A program made the translations under genes and the position numbers. This document shows positions 23,096-34,930 of a DNA stretch of 64,000 nucleotides, in pieces (position 1 is the first letter of the stretch; the number at the start of each line of letters is the position of its first letter). Source of the stretch: Isoetes taiwanensis (taxonomy: Eukaryota > Streptophyta > Lycopodiopsida > Isoetales > Isoetaceae); contig JAJEKV010000103.1 in NCBI GenBank assembly GCA_021234155.1, forward strand, positions 3,348,001 to 3,412,000, given 5' to 3'. A model generated the notes under the pieces. It was not told the origin of the DNA. It ran no database searches and was given only the letters and a program-made list of their open reading frames with translations.

Positions 23096-23819
23096 TAATT
23101 AACATTGCTATGACTACTATGGTATAGATCATTTGGTATTGAGCATTGTTTTTATCTTCCTAGAAATTTTCTCCCTTGTTCAAGTTGCTAGGTACTCGTC
23201 GCCATTATTTATTCCCCTTCACCAGACTGTATCCAAATCATTCTTTCTACCAAGTAATATTCCTTGATGCAATACTAAATCTGTAATGACGTATGAATAC
23301 CAAACACAATTCTACTAACATATTAGATTAGATACAAGTTGGATGGCATTATGTTATAAGTCTTATGAATATGTTATAATGATGTAGTTATAAAATTGTT
23401 AAAAAATTGTTGCAACAACCAACTTAAATTGCAATATAAAGTTGACAAAATGCTCCTCAAAGTTCCTTCAAAATATTAGATGAAAATTTGGATAACCTTT
23501 TGTTATAAGTCTTAAGAAAAGGTTAGCACAACTTAGCTTAAATAGTCTTCAAAAGTTGTTGCAAAAATCTACTTAATATGCGATAAAAAGTTGACAAAAG
23601 AAGGTCATTGCTTTGACAAAATATTTGACACTATGCAGAGACACAATTTTGACACAACACAAGCACTTTGTGTCAAGATGGTAGCATTCGACACAAATTT
23701 GTCACTGCACCTAGGGCTTGTCACAAGGGTTGGCACTATACCTCGATCCTCTTGTAGTGAATCCACAAAGCAAGTGAGTTCTGGGCACTATCAGTTAACA
23801 TGTTTGGACATGCAATGTT

Positions 23820-24600
23820 GTATGGGACTACTCTAGCGCTGATTGTCTGTGAACATGCAAAGGAAAATGCTTTAAGAGCTTAGGGCCAAGCTGGGGTTTG
23901 GAAAAACTTCTCCACAATAGATCGTATCTTTCCTCTAAGAGCTAGGATTGGGAAATCAAAAGGTAATAAAAAGGAAGTGTTTTGCTGCTTTGTGGATTTC
24001 CATAAAGCATTTTGATACAGCTCCTGGAAACATGCTATTTTAGAGGTTGAAATCGTTAGGGCTATCAGCTGATCTTATTTGGACATTTTCACTTTTTATA
24101 AGAATTTCTCGCGCAGATTTAAAATGGCTGGTAAATTATTGGAGGAGGTGAGCAGTGCAATTGGGGTAAAGCAAGGCTACCCATTCTCGCCAATTCTGTT
24201 TGGGCTCTATGTTGATGAGTTAGAAAACACAGAGTTGGGATCCTTGCTAGCGCAAGAGTGCATCAATCCTGCTCTATGCTGATGATGTGGTCTTGATTTC
24301 CACGTCCGGCTGAGGAACTGCAGAAACTCTTCTTGGCTTTTGTACGCCATTTGCAAAGAAAGAGAATTGCAAGTATGCTTGCAGAAAAACACAGTGATGA
24401 TTTTCAATACCTCCAGGCCTGTCATGCATCGAATTGAATTTTCTAAGGGCAACTAGTGGAAATTGTTTCAGCCTCCACATACCTTGCAGCAAAGTTCTTT
24501 AGGACTGAGCTTTAGTTTGAAAGTAGCAACGCAGAAAAAGACTTACTAAAAGCTAGTTCAATACTTTACAAGTTTGTGCCCCTGATCTTAAAGAAGATGA
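23820..24600 (+). pseudogene. Decayed LINE reverse transcriptase
   Basis: Across several frames the blocks of a non-LTR RT appear in order: CCFVDFHKAF, GVKQGYPFSPILFGLYVDEL and LLYADDVVLIS (catalytic YADD). An in-frame stop and frame changes separate them. No ORF1 or endonuclease is adjacent. The type differs from the LINEs further right. Confidence 0.7.
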
Positions 24601-24654
24601 ATGGAATCTATTCGAGCGGCTCCAAATATTGATGATGTCAAGAATGATTACAAG

Positions 24655-25265
24655 CAAACCCTCAGTTTCAGTGACAACTTGAAGCTGTGCTTATTTTGGC
24701 TGATATACAGGATGGCATTGGCCCACTCATGTAAAGACAACTGGTTTTTCCGCACATGCAAACTGTTCAACAAAATGAGCTTCTCAATATATCATTCCCA
24801 CTGTTTAAGCAAAACCGCTCAGCTCTCAACATTCGTTTACTCCCCACTCTTGGAAAGGATAATTTCATGACTATATTCAGATATGGGTTCCTTCAACGTC
24901 CTAGATACCCACTTGTCACATAAACTCCAATATTACATAAATACCCTCAGTCCCGGTGACAACTTGAAGCTGTGCTTATTTTGGCTGATACACAAGATGG
25001 CATTGGCCCACTCATGTAAAGATAGCTGGTTTTCCTGCACCTGCAAACTGTTCAACAAAATGAGCTTCTCAATATATCATCCCCACTGTTTAAGCACAAC
25101 AACTCACTCTCAACAATCGTTCTGTCTCCAACAATCATTTGAAACGTCATGAGGTAACTATGTATAGTTGTAGCAGATAGGTGGACCTCTTGGAAAGGAT
25201 AATTTCGTGAATATATTTAGATATGGGTTCCTTCAACGTCCTAGATTCCCACTTGTCACATAAAC
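24655..25265. repeat. Tandem duplication of about 290 bp
   Basis: Two copies share GACAACTTGAAGCTGTGCTT, GATGGCATTGGCCCACTCAT, AAACTGTTCAACAAAATGAG and GGGTTCCTTCAACGTCCTAG. The second copy starts at about 24945. The sequence may be the 3' part of the preceding LINE; the frames are not recognised. Confidence 0.75.
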
Positions 25266-25279
25266 TCAGGAATGTATTG

Positions 25280-25724
25280 GAGCAATTCCAATATCAGGTA
25301 GAGATTGAAGTTGACTGGGCGGCCGGGGCCAAGTGTAAGAATCTATCAAGTGTGCAATTTAGGGGCAGAAGGGCAGAACCAATTTTTTTAAGAGCAAGAA
25401 GAAGGAAATCCCATCTAACTGTGTCAAAGGCTTTGGAAAAATCTAGCTTTAGAAGAACACAATTTTGATTTGAAATTCTAGCCCAGTGCATACCTTCTAT
25501 GGCAGCAATATAGTTGTCAAGGATATATTTGTTTGGCAAGAAAGCAGATTGGTGCAAGCTAATATTTTTTTGTAAATAGCCTTTAATTTATTAGCTGTAA
25601 TTTTAGCACAGAGCTTATATAAGTTGTGTTAGTCAAAGATATTGGTCTCCAATCGCTAAAGGTTTCAGGATTATCAGTTTTAGGGATAAGAAAAATCAAT
25701 CCTGAAGCAAGAGCAGGATGCAGG
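25280..25724 (-). pseudogene. LINE RT fragment, left of G2 insertion
   Basis: Read on the minus strand, the sequence next to G2 gives FLIPKTDNPETFSDWRPISL, then HQSAFLPNKYILDNYIAAIE, then LKLDFSKAFDTVRWDFLLLA. These are consecutive RT blocks of a plant LINE. Similarity stops near 25360, so the LINE is 3' truncated or joined to other DNA. It continues the LINE at 33463-37000, from which it is separated by the G2 insertion. Confidence 0.85.
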
Positions 25725-26905
25725 TGTTGCACTAAATCTGGACTCGGTGCAACAATCTTCAGAGAACCTAAGCGATTAGGACATCCAGATTGGTTAGGCC
25801 AATCACACCTAAGGATGAAAACTTTTTTGAGAGATTTGGAAATGGTATGACAACGAATCTCACCCCCCTTTTTTTTGTTGATACTTGGAATTCACTAATA
25901 AAACAAATCTTACCTTGATCACTTGGGATTCTCAAGGCAGATGAGATGAACAAGAATAAGCATATCGGGATTCAAGAAGCTTTTATAGAACAATGCCCAT
26001 CATACATTGACTATATACCAATTGCTTAGCACAAAAGATGAAGAAATTGTGGCAACGGCCTTATGACAAGATATAGTGGAAAACGCTCTAGCAATTGATT
26101 AGGAAAAGTGTTACAACAAGTGCTGCACAACAAGATATAAGGATTTCTCCAAATATGATCAAAGCAAGACTTAAAAGACAAGTTCTTGCTCTATTTCACA
26201 GAGATAAACAAGTTTGAAACAAGGTATTATCAGATCATTGAAAGAACATAGAAATATTTTTCTGGCGCCCAAATGCTTCAGCAAGAAAATACCGCCAAAT
26301 GGAGCCCCTTTTTTCCGTTGTTTTCCTTCCTTTATCCTTCATCGGCCAATTCCGGAGATGCCTGCAACGACCTTTTTTGTCAGCTCCAGAGTTGTTCCGG
26401 ATGCCATAAAAGCCAGTTCCGATCATGCAGATCCACAATAATGTCTGAGCTAACTGCATTTTGCACCTGTTTAACGGATCTTCAAGCTGCGACCTACGTT
26501 TTGAAAAAAAACTCGAAAACAAACCCTAAACCACTTAATAATAGAACATAACAATAATATGTTGGCTACTCCACAATAGTCTTTAGCTTTGAAATATTCT
26601 TCAGTTTGAACCATCACTATACCATGGTACCTCCTCCATGGCCATGTCAAATATTAAATTTAACATGAGGCGTTCCAACACACCAGGACTTCTCTGTTAC
26701 CCAAAGCGCATTCAGCAATTCTGTGCCATAGTGACTCCCCCATGGCCATGTGAATCCGATCAATTCAACAAGAGGTGCTCCTATGCACCGGGCCTTGTGT
26801 TGCAATCTACCATCTGCCAAGTAACAAACCATTAAATTGCCCAAAACAATTGCAGAGTGTAACCATGCCCAAAACAATTAAAAATGTTGCCACCTAGTGG
26901 CAACA
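25725..26905 (-). repeat. G2 3' LTR (element orientation)
   Basis: Same sequence as 32274-33462. It contains inverted short motifs such as GTTGCCACCTAGTGGCAAC at its right edge, a 19-bp palindrome. Confidence 0.93.
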
Positions 26906-26955
26906 TTTGATGCCCAAAACAAAAAACGGGCTGGTCCCCTCAGCCCATCATGGTA

Positions 26956-27459
26956 TTAGATCCAGTATTTCTTCAGATGTTGTATATTGATAGGATTTGG
27001 TAGTTCATTTAGATGGAGATCCTGCAAAAGATAGGAGTTAGTACCAGCACGTTTTTTGACAAAATATGGACCCTTCCAGAGATTTGCAAATTTGGGAGGA
27101 TTCTTCTCGATTTTCTTATCCCAGATCAGCACCATATCCCCAGGAACATATGAACCTTGTAACCTGTTCTTCTTGTTGAAAGCAGCTTCCTCTTTTTTCT
27201 TTTTCAATGCCATTCTCTCATAAGCTTCGTCCCTGACTTCTGTCAGCTTTTCCAGCAAGCATATTCTGTGGCCTACCGCCTCTTCTATGCACAAGTTTTG
27301 TTGATAGATGAACTTTAGCGCTGGTAACTCGAGATGCACAGGTAACATGGCTTCTTCACCATACACAAGCTGGAATGGTGTCATACCCATAGAATGTTTG
27401 TGGGTAGTTCTGTAGGCCCACAAGGCATCTGTCAGTTTCAAATTCCAATCCCTTTTGTG
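26956..27459 (-). pseudogene. G2 integrase C-terminal part after an in-frame stop
   Basis: This stays in the same frame as the upstream integrase and is separated from it only by TAA at 27460-27462, which looks like CAA to TAA. It contains LTDALWAYRTTHKHSMGMTP, LVYGEEAMLPVHLE and the C-terminal KFANLWKGPYFVKKRAGTNS. It ends at 26956 without a chromodomain. Confidence 0.85.
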
Positions 27460-29112
27460 TTATGCTACTGTCTTTTTTAAAATACCCTTGAGAACTTTGT
27501 TGGTGGATTCCGCTTGGCCATTACCCTGGGGGTAATAAGAACTGCTTTTGGTATGCTTGATCCCTAGATACTGTACTAGATGCTGCATAAGATCATTTAT
27601 GAAAGGTGTGCCTCGGTCGGTAATAATATGGAAGGGTATCCCAAACCTGCTGCATATCTCCGTGTAAATGAATTTGGCTGTGACTTTGGCGTTAGCATCC
27701 TTGAGAGGCACCGCTTCCACCCACTTGGTAAAGAGATCAGTGGCCACCAAAATATAATTATGCTGAGCAGATGAAGGGGGTTCTATTTTGCCAATGAAAT
27801 CCAAACCCCACACTTGAAATGGTCCAGGTGTGACTATGGGATTTAAAGACCCAGGGTGCAAGATTTTTCGGCCATGGATCTGACATTGATGGCATTTCTG
27901 AATATGTGCATGGCAGTCCTTGAAAATAGTGGGCCAATAATACCCATTTAGCATAATCTTCTTTGCTGTGGTGTCTCCAGAAAAATGGCCTCCACACATT
28001 TGATCATGACATTCTTTGAGGACCAACTTTTGCTCGATTTCATCCAAACATCTGAGATATGCACCTGATTTATCCGGTCTGCAAAGAATATCTCCCACAA
28101 GTGTATACTGAAGACAACGCTCCTTGAATCTCCTTGCTGCACTCTTAGTCAAACCTGCAGGCAGCTCTTGGGTTAGTAAAAACTTACAGATGGGATACTT
28201 CCAGGAGTGTATTAGATCAATCAAGGTAACTCTTTGATCTTCTTCGTCAATATCAGGGCGCACATCAGCATCCTCAAGCTCCAGATCATGGGAATAAAAT
28301 GCATAGGGTATGTATAAACTCGGATTTCTTTTTGCCTTTGCATAACCGCACCTCCAAATCATATTCCACCAAACGAACAGCCCACCTATAAGCTTATCCT
28401 TTTTTTGGGACCTGTTGAAGAGAATCTTGAGTGGATTATGCTTCATGTACACAGTGACATGTTGCCTTAGGAACAAATACCCATGCTTATCCAAGAGGAA
28501 CATCAATGCAGCAGCATACTTCTCATATTTAGGATACTTTTCTTCCTCTGACCCCCATTGCTTCCCATTGAACCCAAATACTCTATTCCTTTGAGCGATT
28601 ACCACGCCAATTGCCTTTTTCGTCAGCGTGATGTATACTTGAAAGGGCTGATCCGCTTCGGTGTACCAAGTGCCCCGCCCACTTGTAATTCTTGAAGTAT
28701 AAGGTGAAAAGCTTCTCGACATTCCCTTTGTCCATTCAATCTGAACATACTTACTCTTCCCTTTTGGAACTGCACTTCCTGTTCTTGTCAGCCTTGTGAT
28801 GGGATTTATAATGTGGGAAAAGTTCGGAATGTGCATCCTGAGAAAGCTGGCCTGAGAAAGCAAGGTCTGTATCATGTCAATCTTATCTCTTGCCACTTGA
28901 ATTCCTTGGTTAGAAATCTGGTGGCCTAGCAAAATGCCTTGAGGGACCCAAAAGACACATTTTTTGGGGTTCAAACAAACGTTAAATTCTTGGCATAAGA
29001 AACATATTTTTCTGATCATGAACAGCTGGTCATTGTGAGAGGTAGCAAGACATAGATCATCTAGGAAGACTCTAAAATTGGCAGATGGCAAGGTTTTGAA
29101 AATAGAGTCCAT
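27460..29112 (-). pseudogene. pol: G2 RT C-terminal half, degenerate RNase H and integrase
   Basis: The frame starts inside RT with FRVFLDDLCLA (FLDD in place of the common YVDD/FIDD) and continues through LNPKKCVFWVPQGILLGH. The gypsy-type RNase H lacks the first catalytic Asp: the site reads FQVYITLTKKAIGVV. Integrase follows with the HHCC finger (CHDQMCGGHF ... CHQCQ, about 28010-27870) and D, D, E in WGLDFIGK, ITDRGTPF and GQAESTNK. The upstream junction with the gag-RT frame has lost the TNAPAT block of RT, probably a deletion of about 15 bp near 29128. The frame ends at the TAA described for 26956-27459. Confidence 0.9.
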
Positions 29113-32100
29113 TGATCTTTGAAATACAGGCCAAAAGGCATTTTAGTCATAGCATATGTCCCCCAAGGTGTTACGAAGGTTGTTTTCTCTTGGTCTCTTT
29201 CAGAAATGCTTATCTGGTTAAAGCCCGAAAAACCATCAAGGAATGAATAGCAAGCCTTACCCGCCACTACTTGAAGCACTTCCTCCAAGAAAGGCAACGG
29301 ATAAAAGTCTTTGAGTGTGCATTTGTTGAGGTCCTGATAATCAATACAGATTCTCAAGCCCCCATTCTTTTTCTCAATGGGAACAATACAAGAGACCCAC
29401 TGTGGGTGCTGAATCTCCACGATCAAACCTGCTGCCAACATTTTGTGGATCTCTGCTTGGATTAATGGTAACAGTGCTGGATTGATCTTCCTCAGCTTTT
29501 GGGTGACAGCTCTTGAGCCGGGCTTCAGGTTAATCTCCAACATACCATGCTCGGGTGGAATACCTTTTAATTCACTGTAATCCCAAGCAAAAATATCAGC
29601 CATTTCTTGAAAGAGTGTGGTGAGAGAAGCATACTCTGTTTCTGTGAGATGATCTCCAACAGAAATTGTCCTTTGCTGTCCTGCTTTGGATACGTGCACT
29701 TGGCGTGTATTAGCTTCTTTGCTGACGTCTATGACCAAGATGGGATGCATATGCTGGTAAGCTTCCGGATCTAAATCATCTTCATGTGTGGCACCTTGCT
29801 GGAGATGTTGGACCAAAGTTTCTTTGCAGACGCAATCAGCTTCCGAATTCAGCTCTCTGGAAATATGTTGTATGCTCCAGTATTTGAAATCCTGTAACTT
29901 ATTGAGAACTTTCTGCCTGTACACCTCCATGCCTTCGTGCTTGGCTGAGTATTCTCCGGTGACTTGTTTGCATATCAGCATGGAGTCTCCATAAATGGTA
30001 AGGTGCGTGATATTCAATGCGAGCGCTTCATCCAAGCCCAGCAATAAAGCTTCATATTCTGCTGCATTCGAGGTGATAAAAGGAATGGTTTTTCCTGCCC
30101 TTTTCATCAATGCATGGTTTTCATCCCTTATAATAATCCCTGCAGATGCTATTTCAGCTTGTTTTGAAATGCCTCCGTCAAACCACAACGTGGCTTTGGC
30201 AGTGTATGGCGCTGGTAAACATGTGCTCTCATCAGGCTGGTGCATGTTGGCAGGTACCTGTAGCTGCAAATGGCCTACACCCACGGGTTGGAGCATGTCT
30301 TCCCATTCAATTAACATAGAGAACTCGTCAAGGGCGTCAATCTTGCCTTGGTTGTTATAGATAGTGACTGTCTGCTGCCCATCTGTGATTGTGCAAATCC
30401 CTTGAGACCATATTGGTCTAGCATCCACTACCTTCATCCATCTCCTCCCTAGAATTAACCCATAAGTGGTGGTGTCTTGATGATCATCTCCAAATGAGAT
30501 CACCACGAAATCCGTCCCCACTCGAATGCCTTTGATTGCAACTTCAACCCCTTGCACTAAACCCAACGGCCGTACTTTCTGATTGTCGAAAGATTTCAGC
30601 AGAATTGATGCTGGTGATGTTATTTGCAACTTTAACTGAATCATTACATGGTAAGGCATGATGTTTTGACCTGATCCCCCATCTAAAAACACCTTTGGTA
30701 AAGCTACATTGTTCACGACGGCTTCACAAGAGAAGATACCTGGATCTGCCGCTCCTTGTGCTACCAAATGGGTGCTGGTGTCACTGCTCTGCTCCATTGT
30801 GTTTGACAACAACAGCTGCTTATATGATGGGGCTATCTTCAGCAAAGTACACAAATCGATGCTCACCTTCGAATTTTTCAGCAAGACTTCCAACTCGTTA
30901 GCAGGATGCTTACATGCAGGCACAGGAGAGGTTACCTCTTTAAGAATAGGCGCAGGTGCTATAACAGGAGTTTTGGGGGTCACTATCGTGTGAGAAGCAG
31001 GATCAAAGAAGGTTACCGTCTTGGGAGAAGCAGACCTGCGTGTTGTGTCCATTTGACCACGTGTTTGGACAGCTAGTATTTCTTCATTTTCTGCCTGTTC
31101 TTCATCAGTGGCTTCCACAAAAAAAGCATGACTAGGAGCATCCGAAGCAATTGATGTATTTCCCTTGCCTGTTTTTTGCATGTACTCTTTCACAAGACAC
31201 CTGTCCTCCTTATGACCTACTTCTTTGCAGAAGTCACACACGGGGCATTCTTGCCCAAAATGTCCCCTTTTGTTGCATCTGGAGCATGGTCTTGCCCAGC
31301 ACCTACTCTCTGGATGATTGGGTTTTAGGCAATAAGTGCAAGGTGGGCCTGAGTATGCTGGTCTGCCATATGTAGGTGTGCTGGATTGTACCTTCAATGT
31401 TTCAGCCATTTGTTTCGAGAACTCCATCAGAGTTTGCACTGTGGACTCCAGTTTGCTAGTTGCTTTAGCAACTTCAGCTGCTACTTCTTCTTTCAAGGAA
31501 GGTTTCCTTTCTTTGGCAATGGTATAGCACGCTTCTGGATCCTGTTCCCAATCAGGGAGGTAATGATCATGCATGTGTGGGGGGAGGACATCATCAGCAG
31601 CAGTGAGCAACTGCTTTGAAATTTCTACTGCTTTAGCTAGGGCTTTATGTATAGAATCCAATGAGCCCATATCGTGTAGCTTGCCCATCTTCTTGTATAG
31701 CTTGTAATGTGGCTTCAATCCACATATGAAGAATTCTACCAGATGGATGGTTGGCGTGTCAATCTTCTTATCCTTACACTTCAACAGATAAGTATTAAAC
31801 CTTTCAACAAAGGCAGGAACACTTTCACCTTTTTTTATAACCAGTGTGGGCAATTCTTGTATAAGTCCTCCCTTTGAAACTGCAGTGCCAAATCTTTCTA
31901 TGAAATTATCTTTGATTATTTCCCACTCTGTCACATTGCAACTTTCTTGGTACTGGAACCATCTTTTGGCTTCACTTCTCATAGCCAACCCGAAGACAGT
32001 AGCTGTGCTCCCTTTTCTTTTCCCGCCTTCTGCATAATACTCCTCAAATTGAGCGAGATATTCATGTGGATTTGTGGTGCCATCATATGTAGGCATTGTC

Positions 32101-32219
32101 ACTGGCAGGTTAACTTCGATTTGGTATGGAGGTGCTGCTGAGATAACACGTCCATCACTCTGGCTATCACTTCCCTGCTCCATAATCCCTTCTTCAACAG
32201 TACTTCTTTTTGGAGGCAT
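29061..32219 (-). CDS. gag-pol: G2 gag, protease, archaeal-type RNase H and RT N-terminal half
   Basis: A single open frame of 1052 codons starts at ATG 32219. Capsid region at about residues 40-230; then CCHC knuckles (CTYCLKPNHPESRC, CSRCNKRGHFGQEC, CDFCKEVGHKEDRC; plus 31190-31350). The protease site is VFLDGGSGQNIMP (about 30664-30703), with the catalytic Asp kept. An RNase H of the plant/archaeal type (30204-29790) has LWFDGGISKQ, NAAEYEALLLGL, IYGDSMLI and SEADCVCKE, so the D-E-D-D set is present. RT follows (RICIDYQDLNKCTLKDFYPL, CYSFLDGFSGFNQISI) and runs out of frame after MPFGL. The order protease, archaeal-type RNase H, RT is unusual: in Tat-lineage elements that I know, this RNase H follows the gypsy RNase H. 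Confidence 0.9.
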   Translation of the reverse strand: MPPKRSTVEEGIMEQGSDSQSDGRVISAAPPYQIEVNLPVTMPTYDGTTNPHEYLAQFEEYYAEGGKRKGSTATVFGLAMRSEAKRWFQYQESCNVTEWEIIKDNFIERFGTAVSKGGLIQELPTLVIKKGESVPAFVERFNTYLLKCKDKKIDTPTIHLVEFFICGLKPHYKLYKKMGKLHDMGSLDSIHKALAKAVEISKQLLTAADDVLPPHMHDHYLPDWEQDPEACYTIAKERKPSLKEEVAAEVAKATSKLESTVQTLMEFSKQMAETLKVQSSTPTYGRPAYSGPPCTYCLKPNHPESRCWARPCSRCNKRGHFGQECPVCDFCKEVGHKEDRCLVKEYMQKTGKGNTSIASDAPSHAFFVEATDEEQAENEEILAVQTRGQMDTTRRSASPKTVTFFDPASHTIVTPKTPVIAPAPILKEVTSPVPACKHPANELEVLLKNSKVSIDLCTLLKIAPSYKQLLLSNTMEQSSDTSTHLVAQGAADPGIFSCEAVVNNVALPKVFLDGGSGQNIMPYHVMIQLKLQITSPASILLKSFDNQKVRPLGLVQGVEVAIKGIRVGTDFVVISFGDDHQDTTTYGLILGRRWMKVVDARPIWSQGICTITDGQQTVTIYNNQGKIDALDEFSMLIEWEDMLQPVGVGHLQLQVPANMHQPDESTCLPAPYTAKATLWFDGGISKQAEIASAGIIIRDENHALMKRAGKTIPFITSNAAEYEALLLGLDEALALNITHLTIYGDSMLICKQVTGEYSAKHEGMEVYRQKVLNKLQDFKYWSIQHISRELNSEADCVCKETLVQHLQQGATHEDDLDPEAYQHMHPILVIDVSKEANTRQVHVSKAGQQRTISVGDHLTETEYASLTTLFQEMADIFAWDYSELKGIPPEHGMLEINLKPGSRAVTQKLRKINPALLPLIQAEIHKMLAAGLIVEIQHPQWVSCIVPIEKKNGGLRICIDYQDLNKCTLKDFYPLPFLEEVLQVVAGKACYSFLDGFSGFNQISISERDQEKTTFVTPWGTYAMTKMPFGLYFKDQWTLFSKPCHLPILESS

Positions 32220-32273
32220 TAGTGCACCGAAACAACAAGAAGCAAATAAATCCCGGTAGGACCTCCAAAAAGA

Positions 32274-33462
32274 TGTTGCACTAAATATGGACTCGGTGCA
32301 ACAATCTTCAGAGAACCTAAGCGATTAGGACCTCCAGATGGGTTAGGCCAATCACACCTAAGGATGAAAATTTTTTGAGAGATTTGGAAATGGTATGACA
32401 ACGAATCTCACCCCCCTTTTTTTTGTTGATACTTGGAATTCACTAATAAAACAAATCTTACCTTGATCACTTGGGATTCTCAAGGCAGATGAGATGAACA
32501 AGAATAAGCATATCGGGATTCAAGAAGCTTTTATAGAACAATGCCCATCATACATTGACTATATACCAATTGCTTAGCACAAAAGATGAAGAAATTGTGG
32601 CAACGGCCTTATGACAAGATATAGTGGAAAACGCTCTAGCAATTGATTAGGAAAAGTGTTACAACAAGTGCTGCACAACAAGATATAAGGATTTCTCCAA
32701 ATATGATCAAAGCAAGACTTAAAAGACAAGTTCTTGCTCTATTTCACAGAGATAAACAAGTTTGAAACAAGGTATTATCAGATCATTCAAGATCATTGAA
32801 AGAACATAGAAATATTTTTCTGGCGCCCAAATGCTTCAGCAAGAAAATACCGCCAAATGGAGCCCCTTTTTTTTGTTGTTTTCCTTCCTTTATCCTTCAT
32901 CGGCCAATTCCGGAGATGCCTGCAACGACCTTTTTTGTCAGCACCAGAGTTGTTCCAGGTGCCATAAAAGCCAGTTCCGATCATGCAGATCCACAATAAT
33001 GTCTGAGCTAACTGCATTTTGCACCTGTTTAACGGATCTTCAAGCTGCGACCTACGTTTTGAAAAAAACTCGAAAACAAACCCTAAACCACTTAATAATA
33101 GAACATAACAATAATATGTTGGCTACTCCACAATAGTCTTTAGCTTTGAAATAGTCTTCAGTTTGAACCATCACTATACCATGGTACCTCCTCCATGGCC
33201 ATGTCAAATATCAAATTTAACATGAGGTGTTCCAACACACCAGGACTTCTCTGTTACCCAAAGCGCATTCAGCAATTCTGTGCCATAGTGACTCCCCCAT
33301 GGCCATGTGAATCCGATCAATTCAACAAGAGGTGCTCCTATGCACCGGGCCTTGTGTTGCAATCTACCATCTACCAAGTAACAAACCATTAAATTGCCCA
33401 AAACAATTGCAGAGTGTAACCATGCCCAAAACAATTAAAAATGTTGCCACCTAGTGGCAACA
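32274..33462 (-). repeat. G2 5' LTR (element orientation)
   Basis: On the minus strand the LTR reads TGTTGCC...GTGCAACA. The primer-site region next to it (complement of 32250-32273) contains TGGAGGTCCTACCGGGA about five bases from the LTR. It begins TGG as expected; the tRNA was not identified. Confidence 0.92.
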
Positions 33463-34930
33463 GCAGGTGATTGGTGTGCCAAAATCCATGAACCAAGTGA
33501 ATGAGATCAGATTTAATGTCATCCCAGAATTCGATAAAAAATTCGGGGGAAAGTCCATCTGGCCCCAGGTCTTACCTTTGGCCAAACTATTTAAAGTTTG
33601 CCTAATCTCATCCTCCGAAGGTTTATTCAGAATCTGCTCATTCATAGGATCAATGATATTAGCTGGCAGAGAGTCCAATAGGTCTAAAAAACCTTTAGCA
33701 TCAACATTATTCCAGCTAACATTGTGGTGTTCAGAGAAAATATCAGAATATTTAGAATAAAAATAATCAGAGATACCCTTAGGATCATTCAAGGTAGTGC
33801 ATTCTCATTTTTTATGTTGGTAATCTGCTTTCTGAGCAGTCTATTCTTTGCAATTATAAAAAAGAACTTCGAATTACAATTGTCCATATAATTTTGAAAT
33901 TTGATCTTACTCTTACAACAGCTCCTTTTGCCTCATATTCTTCAATGGTTTTAATTGTCTGCTCCAAGTTACCTTCAAGAAGATGCAGATTAATATTTAA
34001 GGGGTCATATTGCAACTTTATTCTGACATCCCTTATCTCTAGCAGAAATTTTCTTTTTTTCTCGCTTCTTCTGGTCATAGAACTCTCTTGACCAATGTTT
34101 AATCCAGGACTTTGAGGCTATAATATTGGAATAAAAATCTTTCATTGAGTTCTTATTCTGAACTCTGGGCAGATTACTATAAAATTCTTTAAACTCAGCA
34201 CAAAACTTCTCATTATTAAGAATTGAGCAATTTAACTTGAAAGGGGTATCAGAGATAGAGGTACTTTCATCACTTGAGACAAAAGTGTTATTCCCAAAGG
34301 GAAGATCAGAGTTATTGCTATAAAATCTATCTAAAGCACGAAAGACCCTGGAGTTTCCCTCTTGCTTGTTAGACCAGGAATATTTAGCAGTCGAGGATGG
34401 ACTGTAAGTAAACAAATGAGAGTCTAAGAGGATGTCCCAATTTTCCCTTTCCTTTGCGGACATGCTCAATTTATTGCTAGATTTTAGATCATTGCTGCGA
34501 GTGTTATTAAAGTCACCAATCAATATCCAAGTAATAGAGTTTTGACTCTGAAGCCAGTTGTTAATCTGAGGCCAAAAGGTTTCTCTTTCTTTGGATATAT
34601 TTGAAGCATAAATATTAATGACTCCAAAAGGGGAATTTAAATGATTAAAAATAACAGCTTGCTATCTTTTGCAAGGGCTGTTGTAGAATAGGAAGTGGTT
34701 GAGGCTTTTCCATATCATGAACAGACCACCTGAGGTATTAGTAGCCTCTATCCAAATAGAAAGAGAATCCAGGTCCAATCCAATCAGCTAAGTTAGAATA
34801 TTCAAAGCTAGGGATCCTCCATTCTTGAATAAGAATTATGTGCATTATATTCTCTAATCTGAGAGATAGATCTTCTTCTTTTTAAAGGCCCCTTAATCCC
34901 TCTCAAATTTCAAGAAAGGATCTTCATGCT
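33463..34930 (-). pseudogene. LINE ORF2: AP endonuclease and start of RT
   Basis: Minus-strand frames give the apurinic endonuclease of a non-LTR element (VINIYASNISKERETFWPQI then WILIGDFNNTRSND, about 34620-34440). A linker follows, then the region just before RT (LNKPSEDEIRQTLNSLAKGK, 33620-33560). Frames are broken in at least three places. RT continues on the other side of G2 at 25724. The endonuclease would nick DNA for target-primed reverse transcription. Confidence 0.85.

Larger units (their letters stand above)
20882..23759 (+). mobile_element. 3' half of a CACTA DNA transposon
   Basis: The right end, CCTCTTGTAGTG at 23748-23759, is the complement of a CACTACAAGAGG-type CACTA terminus. 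It is preceded by about 350 bp of subterminal repeats (AAAGTTGACAAAA, TTTGACAC, GTCACAA). The TNP2-like coding lies upstream in the expected orientation. The left end was not found. It may lie left of G1 or be lost. Confidence 0.75.
25725..33462 (-). mobile_element. Complete Ty3/gypsy retrotransposon G2 with archaeal-type RNase H
   Basis: Two LTRs of 1181 and 1189 bp (25725-26905 and 32274-33462) start TGTTGCAC and end GGCAACA. They are flanked by the 5-bp duplication GCAGG (25720-25724 and 33463-33467). The LTRs are nearly identical, apart from scattered changes and a 10-bp duplication near 32780, so insertion was fairly recent. Coding is on the minus strand: gag, protease, archaeal-type RNase H, RT, degenerate RNase H, integrase. 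It sits inside a LINE. Two lesions break pol: a small deletion in RT and one stop in integrase. Confidence 0.95.
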
